DNA from: Monomorium pharaonis
Taxonomy: Eukaryota; Arthropoda; Insecta; Hymenoptera; Formicidae
Direction: 5' to 3'
DNA length: 64,000 nucleotides
Assembly (NCBI RefSeq): GCF_013373865.1
Contig: NC_050470.1
Span: forward strand, 26,566,856-26,630,855
Under the pieces are notes generated by a model that was not told where the DNA came from, ran no database searches, and saw only the letters and a program-made list of their open reading frames with translations. A program made the position numbers and the translations under genes. The stretch's first letter is position 1. Each line of letters starts with the position of its first letter. Of this stretch, positions 14,301 to 28,200 are shown in pieces.

Positions 14301-15238
14301 TCCTTACGGCACGTATTCGCCAAAAGGGTTTAAGGTTAAGAGGGTCGACCGTTAAAAAAAAAAGAAAAGAAAAAGAGGAACAGCGGATCCTTGAGAATTC
14401 TGCAGCTGCCAGTCATCATCGGTGCAAGAAACGTTGTACGCGTGTTTCACGTCTAACCGTTTCGACGAAAGGTCGGGAAACAGGACCGGAGATTGTTAGG
14501 CCGTTGACAGGATACAACGCGGTCCATAATGACGCAGCTGGATACGCAATCGCTTGTTATCCTGTACACTTTTCGATGACTTTTGCCATTCGCTGTTTTA
14601 CTGAATTTCCGCCACGCAAAAATATTCTGTGCGTGGCGCATATTACGATTTGCATATTCATTTTTGTGTCACCAATTTGCATAGCTAACGACGAAACGTA
14701 CATCTCGCGGTGTCTCACCTACGTAGATAGTTTTTTTTTGTTTGTTTTATGAATAAAGCGGAATTTTCTCTTTTGTTTGCAAGTAACATAAAAATTATAT
14801 TTTAAACAGGTACACATATTATCTCTATTTCTTTTGAAAACGTGACATAGTAGTACATAGGGAAAAATTTTATATCTGAATATCTTCATTTTTTTAATCT
14901 CTTTCTCTTCATAGATAATTTAATTTTTAAATTTTTAAGATCTATAATTAATTTTTTTACTTGAATAGAATCAATATTTGTTACGAGATACAAATCTCGA
15001 TTAAACTGATGTAATTTTTCCACCAATTAAGTATATTTATTTACCAGATATGTTTATGTTCTCTTCTCTACAATCCTGTTAGAATTTTTGAAATAAACTT
15101 TTTCAACATTAATTTAATTTTGTAAACGATTGACAAAAATTTATGAAATTATTGTAGAATCCTGTATTAATGTACGTTACGGTTTATTACACATGTTTTA
15201 TCTGATAATACAATATATTCTCAACGTTTAAATTTGCG

Positions 15239-15287
15239 TACTAAATCTATAAACATTTATTAATACTAAATCTATAAACGTTTATTA
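15239..15287. repeat. Two-copy tandem duplication, 25-bp period
   Basis: The segment TACTAAATCTATAAACATTT is followed 25 bases later by a copy differing at one position (ACG for ACA). A recent local duplication in AT-rich intronic DNA. Confidence 0.8.
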
Positions 15288-18200
15288 TTACGAATCGTTA
15301 AGCAATAATTTGCTTATATTTCCATAATGACTTCAGATATAAACGTTGAATTATTGTTTGTCCGCAACAAATACGTATTTTATTGGTATTTTGGAATTAC
15401 GCGATGTATATTTATTTGATTAATGCACAGTTATAATTTTATAAAAAGTGATTACAATATGATTTTATTAATATTGCTTTTAATTCTCTATAATTAACAA
15501 CAATAATAAAGTTATCATTTTATATTTTTAGAAAGTTAATAGAATGGAACATCCGCAATGTTCTATATTGTTGAATATTTTCCTGTGTTTTTTTATATAA
15601 AAGTCATCGATAAAAATTAATACTTAGACAAAAGATTCGAATATTTTGCCTATCTAATTTATTCGAATAGTTTGAATTTGATATGTTCAAAATTTCAATA
15701 GTTTAGACACTAAAGAAGACTGAAAACATAATATGCATTGGAAAGAAGAAAGTAGTTTTTCACGAGTCTTTTCTGTTCTACTTCATTAATATTTTTAAAA
15801 ATTTAGGTTTGAGTTATAGTAATTTTGAACTTTCGCGGATCTATAAAGTAAGTTCAAACAGTTTGAATTTATCTTTAATTTGAAAAGTTTAAATTCTATT
15901 TGACCTTTTCGATTTTAGGATTCATTTAAATTATTCAATTTATATTTAAATATTACTTGATGTTTTCGAGCACTAATAAGAATTACTGTTGATCCTATTA
16001 AAAGTTACAAAGTCACTAACTTGACTATTGACTAATTTGAAACTGTCATTGTGACCAATGTTTTTTAAACTATCGTGTTTTCCTTTCAAGAGGATGCATT
16101 ACTAGCAGACGACACGAGTATCTAACATCTGCTGAGCACGCGTAAATGGTACTGATATTTATTTACGGTAACCGAAAAGGAGTATCTCGTGCTCCTGGAT
16201 TCGATCTTTAACAGAAAGGGGAGGAATGCACTCTTGTTGCAGACACCGGACGCGATCTCTTTAACGCTTGCCGTTTATCGAAGTCATAATTTCCGGGTAA
16301 ATTTAGATACGCTTCGAAAGTCTAATCAGTTCTTGTAACATTTTTGATTCTCTATTGTATACACTGTGCACAGATTATAAAATAACTAATTTATGAGGCT
16401 ATTATTTTATTTGTTTTATTAATTATTATTGCAAAATAATTTTATAGCTTCAATAATAATTTTTAATATATTCTAGATAGTTTAAAAATCTCTTCGCAAT
16501 TTCTCTACAGAATATATGAATCAATTTCATGAATGTCACATTCAATAACATACATTAAAAACTCAGTAGGAATCCTAATGCATCTCATCAGTCACGACGA
16601 ATTGGGGATGAACCCCGCTGACACGCCAGATGTATCACTGGGTAGCGAATGTGTTAAACAGATTTGTTAGTCGAGCGAGAAAATCTATTAAATCCCAAGA
16701 TAAAAGGTTGTGAATCCTTCGAGGGGAGTGCAAACCGGAAGTGCGAATTTAATTTTTTTTTCCAGACAACCTTGCAGGGTAAAAGCAAAACGAAGCGAGT
16801 GTAGAACACTCTCGACGACACATCGCATGCCGCATAATGCATAAAAACGATTTATTCTAGGAGCATACTCGGCTTTCATAGTAACCGTGTCAGTTTACGT
16901 GAGGAAAAAAGAAAGAGAGAAAAAGAAAAAGTTGCTCTCCAAGTCCCATACCGTTTATCAGAGTTTGTATTTTTCTATATATTGGTAACATATTCTCTCG
17001 AATGATTTTTCATGGCTTTATATAGCATTTTAATATATATGCAACTTTGATTACTTCAATCCTTATTTCTTCTCTTTCTCCCTCTCTCTTTCTTTCTCTC
17101 ACTTTCTCATTTCTTTGCGATTTTCTACCTTTTATCTAATAGCAAATCGCAGCTCTTTAATGCCCCTAGTAATTTTGCTCTTATAACCACTCTTATTATC
17201 CAAAGAATGTAGAGTAATTATAGTCTATTGAAGAAAATTTTGCGAATAAAAGAATCCCTTTGCGGACTAAAGTACTTATCATCTTTCTCCTATGAAAGAA
17301 AGCATGGAAGCTTTCAGTGTTACAAAAGATTGAGATTTAACAATAATACAATTACTTAATTCAATATTTTATTACTTTTATTGTTATCATTATACATGGC
17401 TAGATGAGGATCTTTATTCTCCTCGTAATTTTTTACTTAAAACTATATTATCCACATTTTTACCTTGTTGAAATAATATTTGTATGTTATAAGATGATTT
17501 CCTTTTTAAGTATAAAATTATTTTTAGACATGTCTATCGAAGATTCTATAACACTAAGAGAAAGATACTTAAAAAAATTTATTTGTGGAATTTATTTATT
17601 TTGTTAAATAAAGGTTTATGAAGTTTAGTGAAATATTGTAAAATAAAATTTTACTTTTAGCAAATAAAAATTAATTAATGACATATTTTACACAAAAATG
17701 TATATTTAGCTATCACAATTTTTTTTTATAAAATTGAAAAATTGTCAGGTAACATTTATTTGCTAACATTTCGACTTTTTTTCAATATAGTATTATTTCC
17801 AGTTTCTCTACGATCTTCATCTATCTATCCATGTCTCGTCTTTTACCAATTGCTCGGTACTAGGGTAAAGATTTGATGCGTCGAAGGGGTGGTTGGCGCG
17901 CCGCTCTAAGTGCATCGAAATTTATGAACTGTCTTGCCTGCAGCCGTTCTACCGAGGAACCTTCGATGCCGCTGAAGGATTAATGCTCCGTTTCTCGCCA
18001 GGATTTTATGTCGGAAGCTTGAAAAATGTTCCGCCCGCTTTGCTCGTCGGTAAAATACCACCACCATCACCACCGTATACGCGCCCCCGCATTAGCGTCT
18101 CCCGCGCCTTTCGCAGATATCCCAGCAGTGCACTTTAAAGCGGCGACCTTCGCCGCAAGAGAGCGGCTTTAATTGGTTTCGCGACCGATGCGTGAACGCA

Positions 18201-19839
18201 CCAACACGCGCGCGTCGCGAAATTGCTTTCTCGCCTGCATTTGCATCCCGAAATTCGATGCGATTTCTCATCGGACGTGGCGGCGTCGGATTTAAATTCG
18301 CGCGACAGACGCAGACGAGTATGCGTCCGTGAGCTACGCTTGAGAATAAATTGTTGGCTAATTAGCGATTAAAGAGTCAACGACGAGATTAATGGCTCTC
18401 TCGGTGAGCGTCCTGCCGAGGCGCACCTCGCGTGATCGTGGTTTGTTAACGCCACTGAAAAAAATCATGCATATGCATTTTTTTGTGATAAAGTTAATTT
18501 CTGATGTATCTAGCTTGAAGCATTCATTAATTTTAACTTAAACATTACCGAGACCTGCGTATACATTTTACTAACAATAATGAATTTTCTTATTCTATAA
18601 TATTGTAATATTTATAATATTATAATTTTATAAATTAAGAAAATTCTTCTATTTTTTGTTTATAATATAATATTTTATAGCATTTCTTATTTTATAATTT
18701 TATAATAATTATAAGATTGCGAAAACAAATATTATCGTTGTATATTAACTTTTCTTTGTTATATGCTGCGGTATTACTTTACGAAGCAGTAATTTGATAT
18801 TAAAAGGAAATTTAATATCAGATATGATTTTCTAACATATAATATACAACTTGGTGGTAAAATCTTTAATTGTACAAAAAATATTAAATAGCCACTGGAT
18901 ATGTGTTTCGCAATGCGCACGTATGTCGAAGATAATGAAATGCGCTCGTTAAAATGTCGTATCTTTTTCGCTCACGCATCGATTACCGGTTGTGTATACA
19001 TGAAAACAGGAAAAAGGGAGAAACGAGAATTTATCGCGCCAGAGTCACCCACCGGCCATGTAAAAAATGATGCCGCGACCGCCCACCGGGGCGATCTATC
19101 GATCGCGAATCTCTGCCGTAATGAAAAGTCGGATGGCTCTCCGAAGTTCCTTGTACCAAGATCGTCGATCTTCACTGCTGCCACAATGCCGCGAGGATTT
19201 TTCTTGCGCGAGACTTCTTATTCGTTCACAATGTGTATCGAACGTTACTACCGAACGGCGCACGGAAATATTTGCAAGCTTGCGGTTTTGCCCGTAAGAA
19301 TTGGGACGCAGTTCTGTCCTCTTAGAGATTTCTCGCACACTCAAAACTCTACGTTATCATTAATGAAGTATTTCTTAATCGTAGGAATTGGTACCAATAT
19401 TTTAAAAATTACATATGTAACCGAAAAGAATCTGTAAAATATCTACGACGTTTAGATTCTATTCTTGACAGTTGCTCGTAAGCGCTCGAAATAAAAATTC
19501 ATTGATATGTGATACATATTACCAACGGCTACGACTGAGATTGAGTTCTATTAATATGTCATGTGAAATGGTTCGGAACCATCGATCGTTGTTATTGTTC
19601 TGACGTCGGTAGTTCCCGTTTCCTGTACTTGTGCAGAAATCACTGCTAATTTTAGGCGATGAAACGTAAGACTTGTATTTAGCTTGACGCATTTTTTTTT
19701 TTCTTCACGTTCAACGGTATTACCACATCCTCTCTTCCTTTGATACGAAGAAACAAACAAAACTAGAAGGAATCGTCTGTCCAAGCTAAATATTTATTCA
19801 TTACAACGTAGCTTATTATAACATTCTCTGTAAATCTCG

Positions 19840-19907
19840 CAGAGTGAAACGTCACTCTGAAAGAATGAAAATTGAGCTTATGCAATTTCCGAGTGATTTT
19901 TCATTCT
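19840..19907. repeat. Two adjacent inverted repeats
   Basis: CAGAGTGA-AACG-TCACTCTG (19840-19859) forms a perfect 8-bp stem with a 4-base loop. Directly after it, AGAATGAAAA (19862-19871) pairs with TTTTCATTCT (19898-19907) around a loop of about 26 bases. No gene is recognised around them. Confidence 0.6.
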
Positions 19908-21439
19908 GCTACAGATTCGAAGGGTTATTAAAGGGACGTAAATTTTTTCTTTTAAAAATATTCTATGCTTCACCATTCTTATAACATAGTCTTCGTGACA
20001 TCACATTATATCACGCCCTTATTAAAATCCTTCGCAACATAATCGACCGGAGTAATTAAACTTCTTCGGGATCATTAATCTCGCGTTATCGTGAATCAAA
20101 TAATAATTGACGATGGCAACGTACAATCGGCGACGAAAGTGAGCCTGATGTATTTTCGTAAATTAAAGAAGAAGAGCCATTGATCAATTGCGTCCAATCA
20201 GAATACGATCGTGGATCAAGGACGACGATGACACGACGGGATCGAGAGAGCTCACGGATCGAGACAAATGATCCGTCTTCGCGAACCGGTTTAGACGGTA
20301 AAAGTGACGGAGCATCTCGGATCGAAACTATATCGATAATCGATCGAGATACAGCAGGGAATAATAATTTAAAGCCGCCGCCTGTAATCGTAAAATAAAT
20401 CCGTTACGCGTTGCAGCTTGGTCGGAATAAGATTGATCGGTCCTCCGTTGCGCCATTGTTGAATGTAATGAAATTTAATTTAATCCACACTACTGCGAAC
20501 AGCTTGTAACGAAACGGAGAGTCGATGCCGCGAATTTAACGAGAATGTGTAACAAGATTGACTACGATAACAAATTAATCAGTTCTTTACTTCGCAAATT
20601 TCACGTTAAATTATGTACTCAACGAACGTGGAAAAGAAACAAGTGTACGCTATTTACATAATTATTTTAAAACCCGCCTGTGTGTGTATGGCGAATACAA
20701 CGCTAGTACAATACTTATTCTCTTAAAAATAACGATATTCTTTTTGCATGCTTTTTCTGCATGCTTGAAGGAAATTAAATTAGATACAACGTTTTACGTG
20801 AATATCGTACAATGTAGCCTGAGCGTTTCTTCAATTATCGTTTTTTACAAACATAAAATTTTTAAGTATAATTCAGATTTTGAGAAAACTGTCAGGAATG
20901 GTTTTGAGTTAAAAAATTTATAATTTTTATACGTTCGGGGATGACATGAAATAGCACTTAGCAAACTTTTTTTTTTTTATTTTTTTATTTAAATTTAATC
21001 TCGCCAGTCAGAGAGACACCTCGAAAGTTTCGCGTATTTTCGCGATGCAAATACGTGATACGCGACGCATTGTTGGAAGACACGAGCTGTCACAGCATTG
21101 ACGGCGAATAACTGAAAAAGCCGGGAACTGTCAGATGAGGAGGACGCTGATGGAACACGCGGAGGAAGGCAAACGGCGAGGGACACGACGCGCGCGAACC
21201 AGCTCGGGGCATCACGCATGCGTGTTCCTTACGGCTAAGCGCTATCGCTGTCCATGCGTGCTCGGAAACGCGCGAGCTCACCATTCGTGCTCCGTCAGCT
21301 TTTGCCATCGAACGTACCGCGTCCTTCCAGCCTGGACAAAATTCCGAAATTTCTCTCTCGTGTGGAGAATTTCAAAATTCCTCATACCCATGTAGAATTA
21401 AGGAACAATTTATCAGTGATAACTGCACGCGTACGCCTC

Positions 21440-21749
21440 ACCTCGATCAATCGATGAGTCGATCGAGTCCGAGAGTGCGAACTGAGAGGGTAAAATAAGG
21501 GAAAACTGGCAGTGACGTCGGTAGTGACGCGAATGATTCGGCGGTCGCGGGATGCGGGCGCGGCGCGCGCGAGGAACTTCCGGGGTACATGGTGAACTGT
21601 CGATGGATCGTCGGTGAAAAAGTGCGCGGTGAAATCGGTCAGATGTGGTGTTAAGTCACGGGGTCGTTGCGCTTAATACGGAGATACTCGGAGGCCGATA
21701 TAGTTGTCTCTTTTTTTTTTCCGAGGGGGCTGACAGGCCAACCGACAAC
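21440..21749 (+). promoter_or_regulatory. Candidate promoter / 5' UTR of the second start exon
   Basis: A CpG-rich block lies immediately upstream of the start exon at 21750 in otherwise AT-rich intronic DNA. It includes runs such as gcgcggcgcgcgcgagg near 21556. An in-frame TGA at 21630-21632 closes the reading frame upstream, so this stretch would be 5' UTR plus promoter. I see no clear TATA box. Inferred from position and composition only. Confidence 0.35.
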
Positions 21750-21809
21750 ATGCTGTCGACGGTCCAGTGTCACGGCGGTGTACATCGGAATTATCACGTC
21801 GTTTACACG
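21750..21809 (+). CDS. by: Alternative start exon of tensin
   Basis: Twenty codons, MLSTVQCHGGVHRNYHVVYT, from the first ATG after an in-frame TGA at 21630, ending ACG|gtgagt, a consensus donor. The start context GACAACATG is strong for an insect gene. It ends in phase 0, so it joins directly to the exon at 33860 (VVYT-HNGGYESQ) or to the core at 45565. Its last codon and donor (ACG|gtragt) resemble those of the 9429 exon, which it would replace. The CpG-rich block upstream looks like a promoter, so this is best read as an internal promoter giving a shorter isoform. The peptide has no recognised domain. Confidence 0.6.
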
Positions 21810-22182
21810 GTGAGTCTTCGAACGATCGAGATCGCCGCTCACCGCTCGCTCTCCGCCATCAAAGCGATTTATCTTAATCGCCAATGATCCTTTCGATGAT
21901 AGGGAGATTTGATTTTTGTAATAATGCAATGGGAGACCATCGTAGATTTACATAATTCTACAATAAATTTGTGCTGTTTTCAAATTAACGATTACGTCAC
22001 GTTGCATAATGATACGATAAAAGTCATATGTCTGTGCTTTCTGTTTGACAAATATCTTACACGTTTAATTTGTAAGAAAGTTTGTAACAACATTTTGATT
22101 TAATTATTAAACATGTTAATAATATATATTAATATGTATTGAGTATTTAATTAATTAAATACACAACATATATTATTCACAC

Positions 22183-22234
22183 GTAATACATATATTAACA
22201 CATTGATATGTAATACATATTTTAATACGTTGAT
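22183..22234. repeat. Two-copy tandem duplication, 27-bp period
   Basis: GTAATACATATATTAACACA is followed 27 bases later by GTAATACATATTTTAATACG, and both run into TTGAT. An AT-rich imperfect duplication. Confidence 0.75.
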
Positions 22235-25200
22235 CGAAGTTATTTATAAAATTTTTTGTAATAAACTTTATGTATACACGTGTACAGATATAACAAGCTA
22301 AATGATTGAATTGTTCGAGGCAATAAATATGCTTCTTATATTCAGACAGTTTGAAGAAGTAAAAAATGATAATTGTGAAAGTATTATGTTATAAAAATGG
22401 ATGAGCAAATGAGGAATGTGGTATAATCCGCAATCGGAGTAGAATATTCGAGGAAATAATGTAACAGCGATGATGTAAGGTAATGGCGGCGGTGTGTTAT
22501 TCCGAGAAGTTCGTACATCGCATAACACGTTTGAAATAAGAATCGTTTCGACGGAAATTTTATGGCACACTGCTGACTGCAGAGGATTCGCAAAATATTA
22601 AGAATACTATAAATTGCAATATCAAATTTTTTTATGAATTTTTTTTACCGCTATAATCGATAACTTCTTGCTCTTTTCGTAGAATAACTTGTTTTTCTTC
22701 TCGCAAAAATTTCCGTAAAGATTGAGGATGTAATTTACGAGCAAAAATATATGTAAATTTTTCTTTAATGATTTTTGATAGTTGTCAATACTACATTTCG
22801 ATGCAATATTCGAATTATTGCATTGAAATGTATGGAAATCGCAACAATATGCGAGTAACAGTATACAATATGCGTCTCACTCTTTCCGTATCGGATTTTT
22901 GTGACAGACCTTTATGGAAATTGAAGTCGATTTTCCCTTGGCGGAAATTAGATGGGAAATACAGTAATAAAATATGAAAACTCCAATATTAAACATTGAT
23001 AATATATATTTTGTGAAATCAGTAAAACAATACATATTGATGAAAAAATCATTTTCAATTCAATTCGGAATTTATTTCGAGTAAATTTTATTTTAACAAA
23101 TTTGATTTAGTGACGTATTATCAAAATGACCAATGATAATTTTCGATTATTGAAGTAGCAAATCTTTCATTCAATTTTTATTACGAGAAACTTCTTCATA
23201 TTTGCTGAAAGACTTGCGGTATAATGTTGAGACAGTTAAGTCGTATCTTAGGTACGAATCAATTTAATTTTGGAGAACGTGAGAACATGAATTCCTTCCT
23301 TATCTCCGCCGTAAGTCATAAAATAGCCTTGCTGATATCGTAAAGGAGTGGTCACAATGTAACATTCAGTAATCTTTAACAGGCTGGATCAATTCTCTTC
23401 AATTCCTTTTGAAATCCCGTTTATATTTGTCGGCAATGGATAAGTATCGAATACATATCACGACCTCACGGCGCCTTGCGTCATTCATCTATTCTCGTTC
23501 GACTTTATCGTTGGCACGAAGAACGCGTTCATTCTTGCGTTCATGCGGAATTTTAAGACGGCAATTTCATAGACTTGCGGAAAATATGTGGAATCTACCA
23601 TCGCTTGAAGATCAAATAAAAGATTCGATATCCAGTTCGAATATAAGCGCTCCTTTCACTGTAATTCTAGAGGACAATTGCTTGATTTTTTTTTATTATC
23701 TTGAAAACGATAAAAACATCAAATGTCAATCCTATTATGTAATAAAAATATATTTTTAAACTACAATCCATTAGCAAAATATCCATATCCATATCACGGA
23801 AATGTATTATAAAAATATAGATTACAGATTTATTATAAATGGAGATTGATCAATCAAACTTCGCTAAAGAATTGATAGCCATTTTTCATGCATTAGTGCA
23901 AAAAGAAAAATGGGAAGAAAGCGAGCGCGAACCCGATAGCGTTCGTGATTTAAATAATGTCTGCAGTTCTTTTTAAATCATCTCTGGCAAATTGCAAACT
24001 AAAATATTGCGATCCATCAGCCAGTATTCGTCGATAGTGCAAACGTTCACGACATTGATTTATGAATCTCGTATCACTTTATTTCTACCGACCACAGATT
24101 TCTATCAACAACAACGCGTCGATCCTTTCCTTCTTTGTTTTCTTTTGTACCATCGTGTCATTGTCACGCGAGAATGTCGGGACGAAATCCGAGTTAGATT
24201 AAATGAATTGGCGACCATCTGGTATATTGCAGTATTATTCTATATGTATCAAAGCAGAAAGAAAAATGTTCATCGTGAAAAATGATAACAATATACAAAG
24301 AATCACAAGAATAACAGAAAGAAGTGAAAGAAAAGAGACAAACTATTATCGAAGAAAAATGATAGGATAACAAATATAAGCTTAATAAAGAACATGTAAT
24401 ATATATAAATCTATATAATTACTTTATTTTATATATATACATCTTTGATTTTTTATATATTTTTTTTTTTATGCTTTTTGATTTGTCATCCTTAACATTA
24501 CGATATGAACAAATGCTTTCCAATCGCAGCTTAACGAATCATCGTTGATCTAGAACAGCTTAACGGAAGTGGTCAGGCTTGCAAGGTGCGTCAAATGATT
24601 TAAGTTTCCGCCTAACACGTGAAATAACATAGGCGAAGGCTTGGAAAGTGTCGGGGAAAGTTCACAGGACCCAGGACGGATTCGCGGCGGGCGGGGTATG
24701 CGAAGTCGTTAAAGTGTGCTGCCCGGAATTCTTCGGGATGCTCTTTGACCTATTTGATCCGCCATGGGAAAACGTGTAGTTTGTAACATAATACGTAGCT
24801 ATTAACAATTCTATTTCGGACCCGTTATAGAAAGCATACGTGTGACCTGTAATATAATATGTATAACAATCCCAGCTGTTAACAGTTCCACTTTTGTTCT
24901 TAATTAACAATTAATCCGTTTCTATATAATCCCAATTTTATTTCAATGTGTTTTACATGAATGTCTTTTTAACATTAATATGCTTTTTGGACTCGATAAT
25001 CCATCGCAGCTTTCAATTTTTCCAAATGAATCACTTCCTCGTATTTTCAGAGACGCAAGATTTAACATGTCATTACCACACAACATATTACAGTATGTCA
25101 TTACGTCATTAATTATATTATACCATGTAACGAAAACTCGCATTTTCTTCCGTGAATATAGCTTATTATTGCATTGATCGATTGAGATGTAATCGTAAAA

Positions 25201-28200
25201 GAACAAGTAGCGCCGGCGACGAAGACAGGGACACGTCAAGTGTGCCGAACTGGTTTCTCGACGATGCACTTTGATTCGTCTGTTATGCACAGTAATTGGC
25301 TGTGACATTAGGCCCTTTACACGCCTCGCCGAACAAATGGAGGCAAATCGCGGACGACGTTCTTGCACGGAGTTCCCTTTCGTGTTGGGGCATCAATTAG
25401 TGACTCGACGACAAGTTTCTCGCTCACAAACAAACGTCCTCTCAATGGATACGGAAACCTTTCATGTTCCCGATTCCCAATGAAATAACGCGATATCGAT
25501 GGCATTTTATTACGCTCGATCATATCACGCAATAAAATAATAGAAAATTCAAGTTTGTTTCTGTTTTAAATTGTAGGAATAGACTAAGAATTGGTTTTCA
25601 TCACAAAATATTAATATTGTGTTTATATGCATGTATTTCTATCATGTTACTTTTATTTAATAATTAATTCAACAATGCTGATAAATGTATTAACTGCAAT
25701 AACTTAATAATTCTAAAAATAATGTAAGATTTAATGAAGATAATATTGGTAGAATTTCATCTTACTAAGAATAATATTTACAGCCGTAAAAGTTCGACCA
25801 CAAAGTCAATTGTAAGTCTTCATTATCGAACGTGAAAACCTCCGCTGGTAGTGCCAACGACCCGGTTTCTGGGCGGTCAGTGAGTTCCCTGAAAGAGCAT
25901 GTGTCGTTAACACGGATGTTCTGGCCACACGCGAACGAAATGCGCGAATGTATCTTGTAAACAGCACGTGATTCAATTCTGCTATCGTTGCATCCATCAA
26001 CGGAGCGTTCCTTGTACGCTATAAGAGTTTTGATACCGCGAGCGATCAAAATCCAGATCTTCACAGAAAGATTTGAAAATTTTTTGTGACTTGCTTCATC
26101 TTATCAAAATTGAAGTTTATATTTATTACATTTGCAAAATAAGATCTTAAAATTTTGCTTAAATATTATACTTATTAAATGAACTTTAATTTTTTTAATA
26201 TGATATAATTTTTTGTTTTAGAAAATGAAATTTCTTTTGCGATTATATAATTATAAATCTGATAAAAAATTACAGAAAGTTTTTATACTTACGTTTTTAT
26301 GGAAGGATTCCGACTAGAACGATTCAATTGCTTCTAATTTCAATCAAAACTTGAGTAATACTCGATAACGCGTGGGATCGTACATTGAGAAGACGTAAGT
26401 AGTTGGAGTCATTCCGTGTTCGTCCTTTTTCCTGCGGTCACACGCGACGCGAGCGATTTACCGCTTCGAAAGTAGGGGGTTTTCGATAGCTGGCGTGAAT
26501 CCAAAACCCCGAATCGAGACTACGATCTAGAACGAGCGAACGGTAGCATGCAATCGAGGCTACGAAATTTCCGGTGATCGCATTTCTGCTACGATAGGGA
26601 TGAACTCGTGAGAGAAAAGAAAGAAAAAGCCACACTTACGACAGTCACATTAGGTTTCATTTATTCGTGCTCACGAAAAAGAGGTAAATGGTCTTTTGTG
26701 AAATAACTAAAGGGAGATAATTACATTCCCATTTAATTATTCCTGTCAGCGTAATGTATTGAATTAAGCAAAGCGTCGAGCACGAACTTTATAAAGTTCG
26801 TATTAAGTGTAATTTAACGTGCACTCATTATCACAAATTATCCACGACGGAATTGGATCGAGATAAATATATTTCTTAGATGTATATCCGTTTTCGAATT
26901 AAAATAACTTCCGTCGCAAGAGGTTTATCTTCACCGATGGGCGAGAAATTATCTCTATTACCACTTCTAATGATTTTATTACGTGTAGAAAACAAATGGA
27001 GATCGAACGGGTTTGAAATTAAGACACACTATTAACAATCAGTAACATGGAAGGTCTGAACCGGCGCGCTCGCATGACCAGGTCGAAGGTTAACGATAAA
27101 ACGGAACTAGAGATAAGCTACGGCTCCTTTCGACGCCGCTCTTTACGATAACTATCGTCCTCTACTTTATGTCGTATTTACGACGAAGCTGTATCATTGA
27201 AAAACTATTCAAGTCGCGAAAGAAATTACGACGGCGTAAAGGAAGAGGGAATACGACTTGTAAGAAGGAGGAAGGGGGGAGACGGACAATAAAATGATTG
27301 CCATCGGCGTTCTGTGTCGCGTGCGCGCATATTTATATCGATGATCGTAAAGGGCGTCACTTCCTGTGAGATCACTCGCGGATCTTACGGAAAGAGGCGG
27401 ACGGGGAGAGAGGATGAACGCATATTTTCCCAGAGAACGACACCGGGTAAAAACCTGACTTTACGTAATCGTCAGCCATTAAGCCAACCACTATGCAACA
27501 TGCACACGCATATGTATTTATGCGCGCGTACGTATGCACGCGTGTTCACGTCTTGTCTCGTCACGTCACGTTTTGCCACAAGGCTTCTCATATTCCGGAG
27601 TCGACACTAACGTCGCAAAGGTTGTCCCCTCTCGGTGCATTAGGTGCGCCGATATTGATGGACTGAAAATGGATCTTACGAAACGCTCCGTATATCTAAC
27701 GTAAGAGATTTTGCAAAATATCATCGACGAAATTGCAGAATCCAAGTCATTTCACGTGATAGCACTTCCTACCACACCTCTAGCGATGACCTCGATTTTT
27801 CGACCTTTGGTTGAAGTATTATCATTCGGCGGATCAGGCACGCATTGGATATTTTGCTTACATTAAAATTCAGCACTGTATCCCGTGTTCGAGATGAGGT
27901 TTCCGAAGATGGCTTATCCGATGAAAATATGAACAGGAGATTTTAGCTACTTACTTCAACAACTTCCAGATTGCCAAGATCAGCTGAGTTAACTGAACCT
28001 CGAATCTTCTTAAAGTACAACGAAAAGTTAAAGAATAAATTTATTTTAAGATCATTAAAGAGTTAACAATAGATTGCGAAAGTTCAGAAAGGTAAATCTT
28101 TCGATCGTTGAGCCCTTAACGTTATATATTCACTTTTAGGAGACAGTGTTAGTTATTGTACTTGTAAATAAGCATCGAGTATCATTTGCATAGAACACGG

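Larger units (their letters stand above)
9609..21749 (+). other. Intronic region between upstream exons and the second start exon
   Basis: No gene recognised. Mostly AT-rich, with CpG-rich blocks at about 9950-10300, 10730-11170, 13200-13870, 17880-18450, 18900-19350 and 21000-21700. It holds a long GA microsatellite, a short tandem duplication near 15239 and an inverted-repeat cluster near 19840, each listed separately. Open frames at 10003-10405, 10613-11047 and 18901-19437 show no domain or splice context. Confidence 0.5.

Noticed and set aside
18901..19437. 178-codon + strand frame
   Set aside because: No domain, no splice or start context of note, and competing frames on the other strand.
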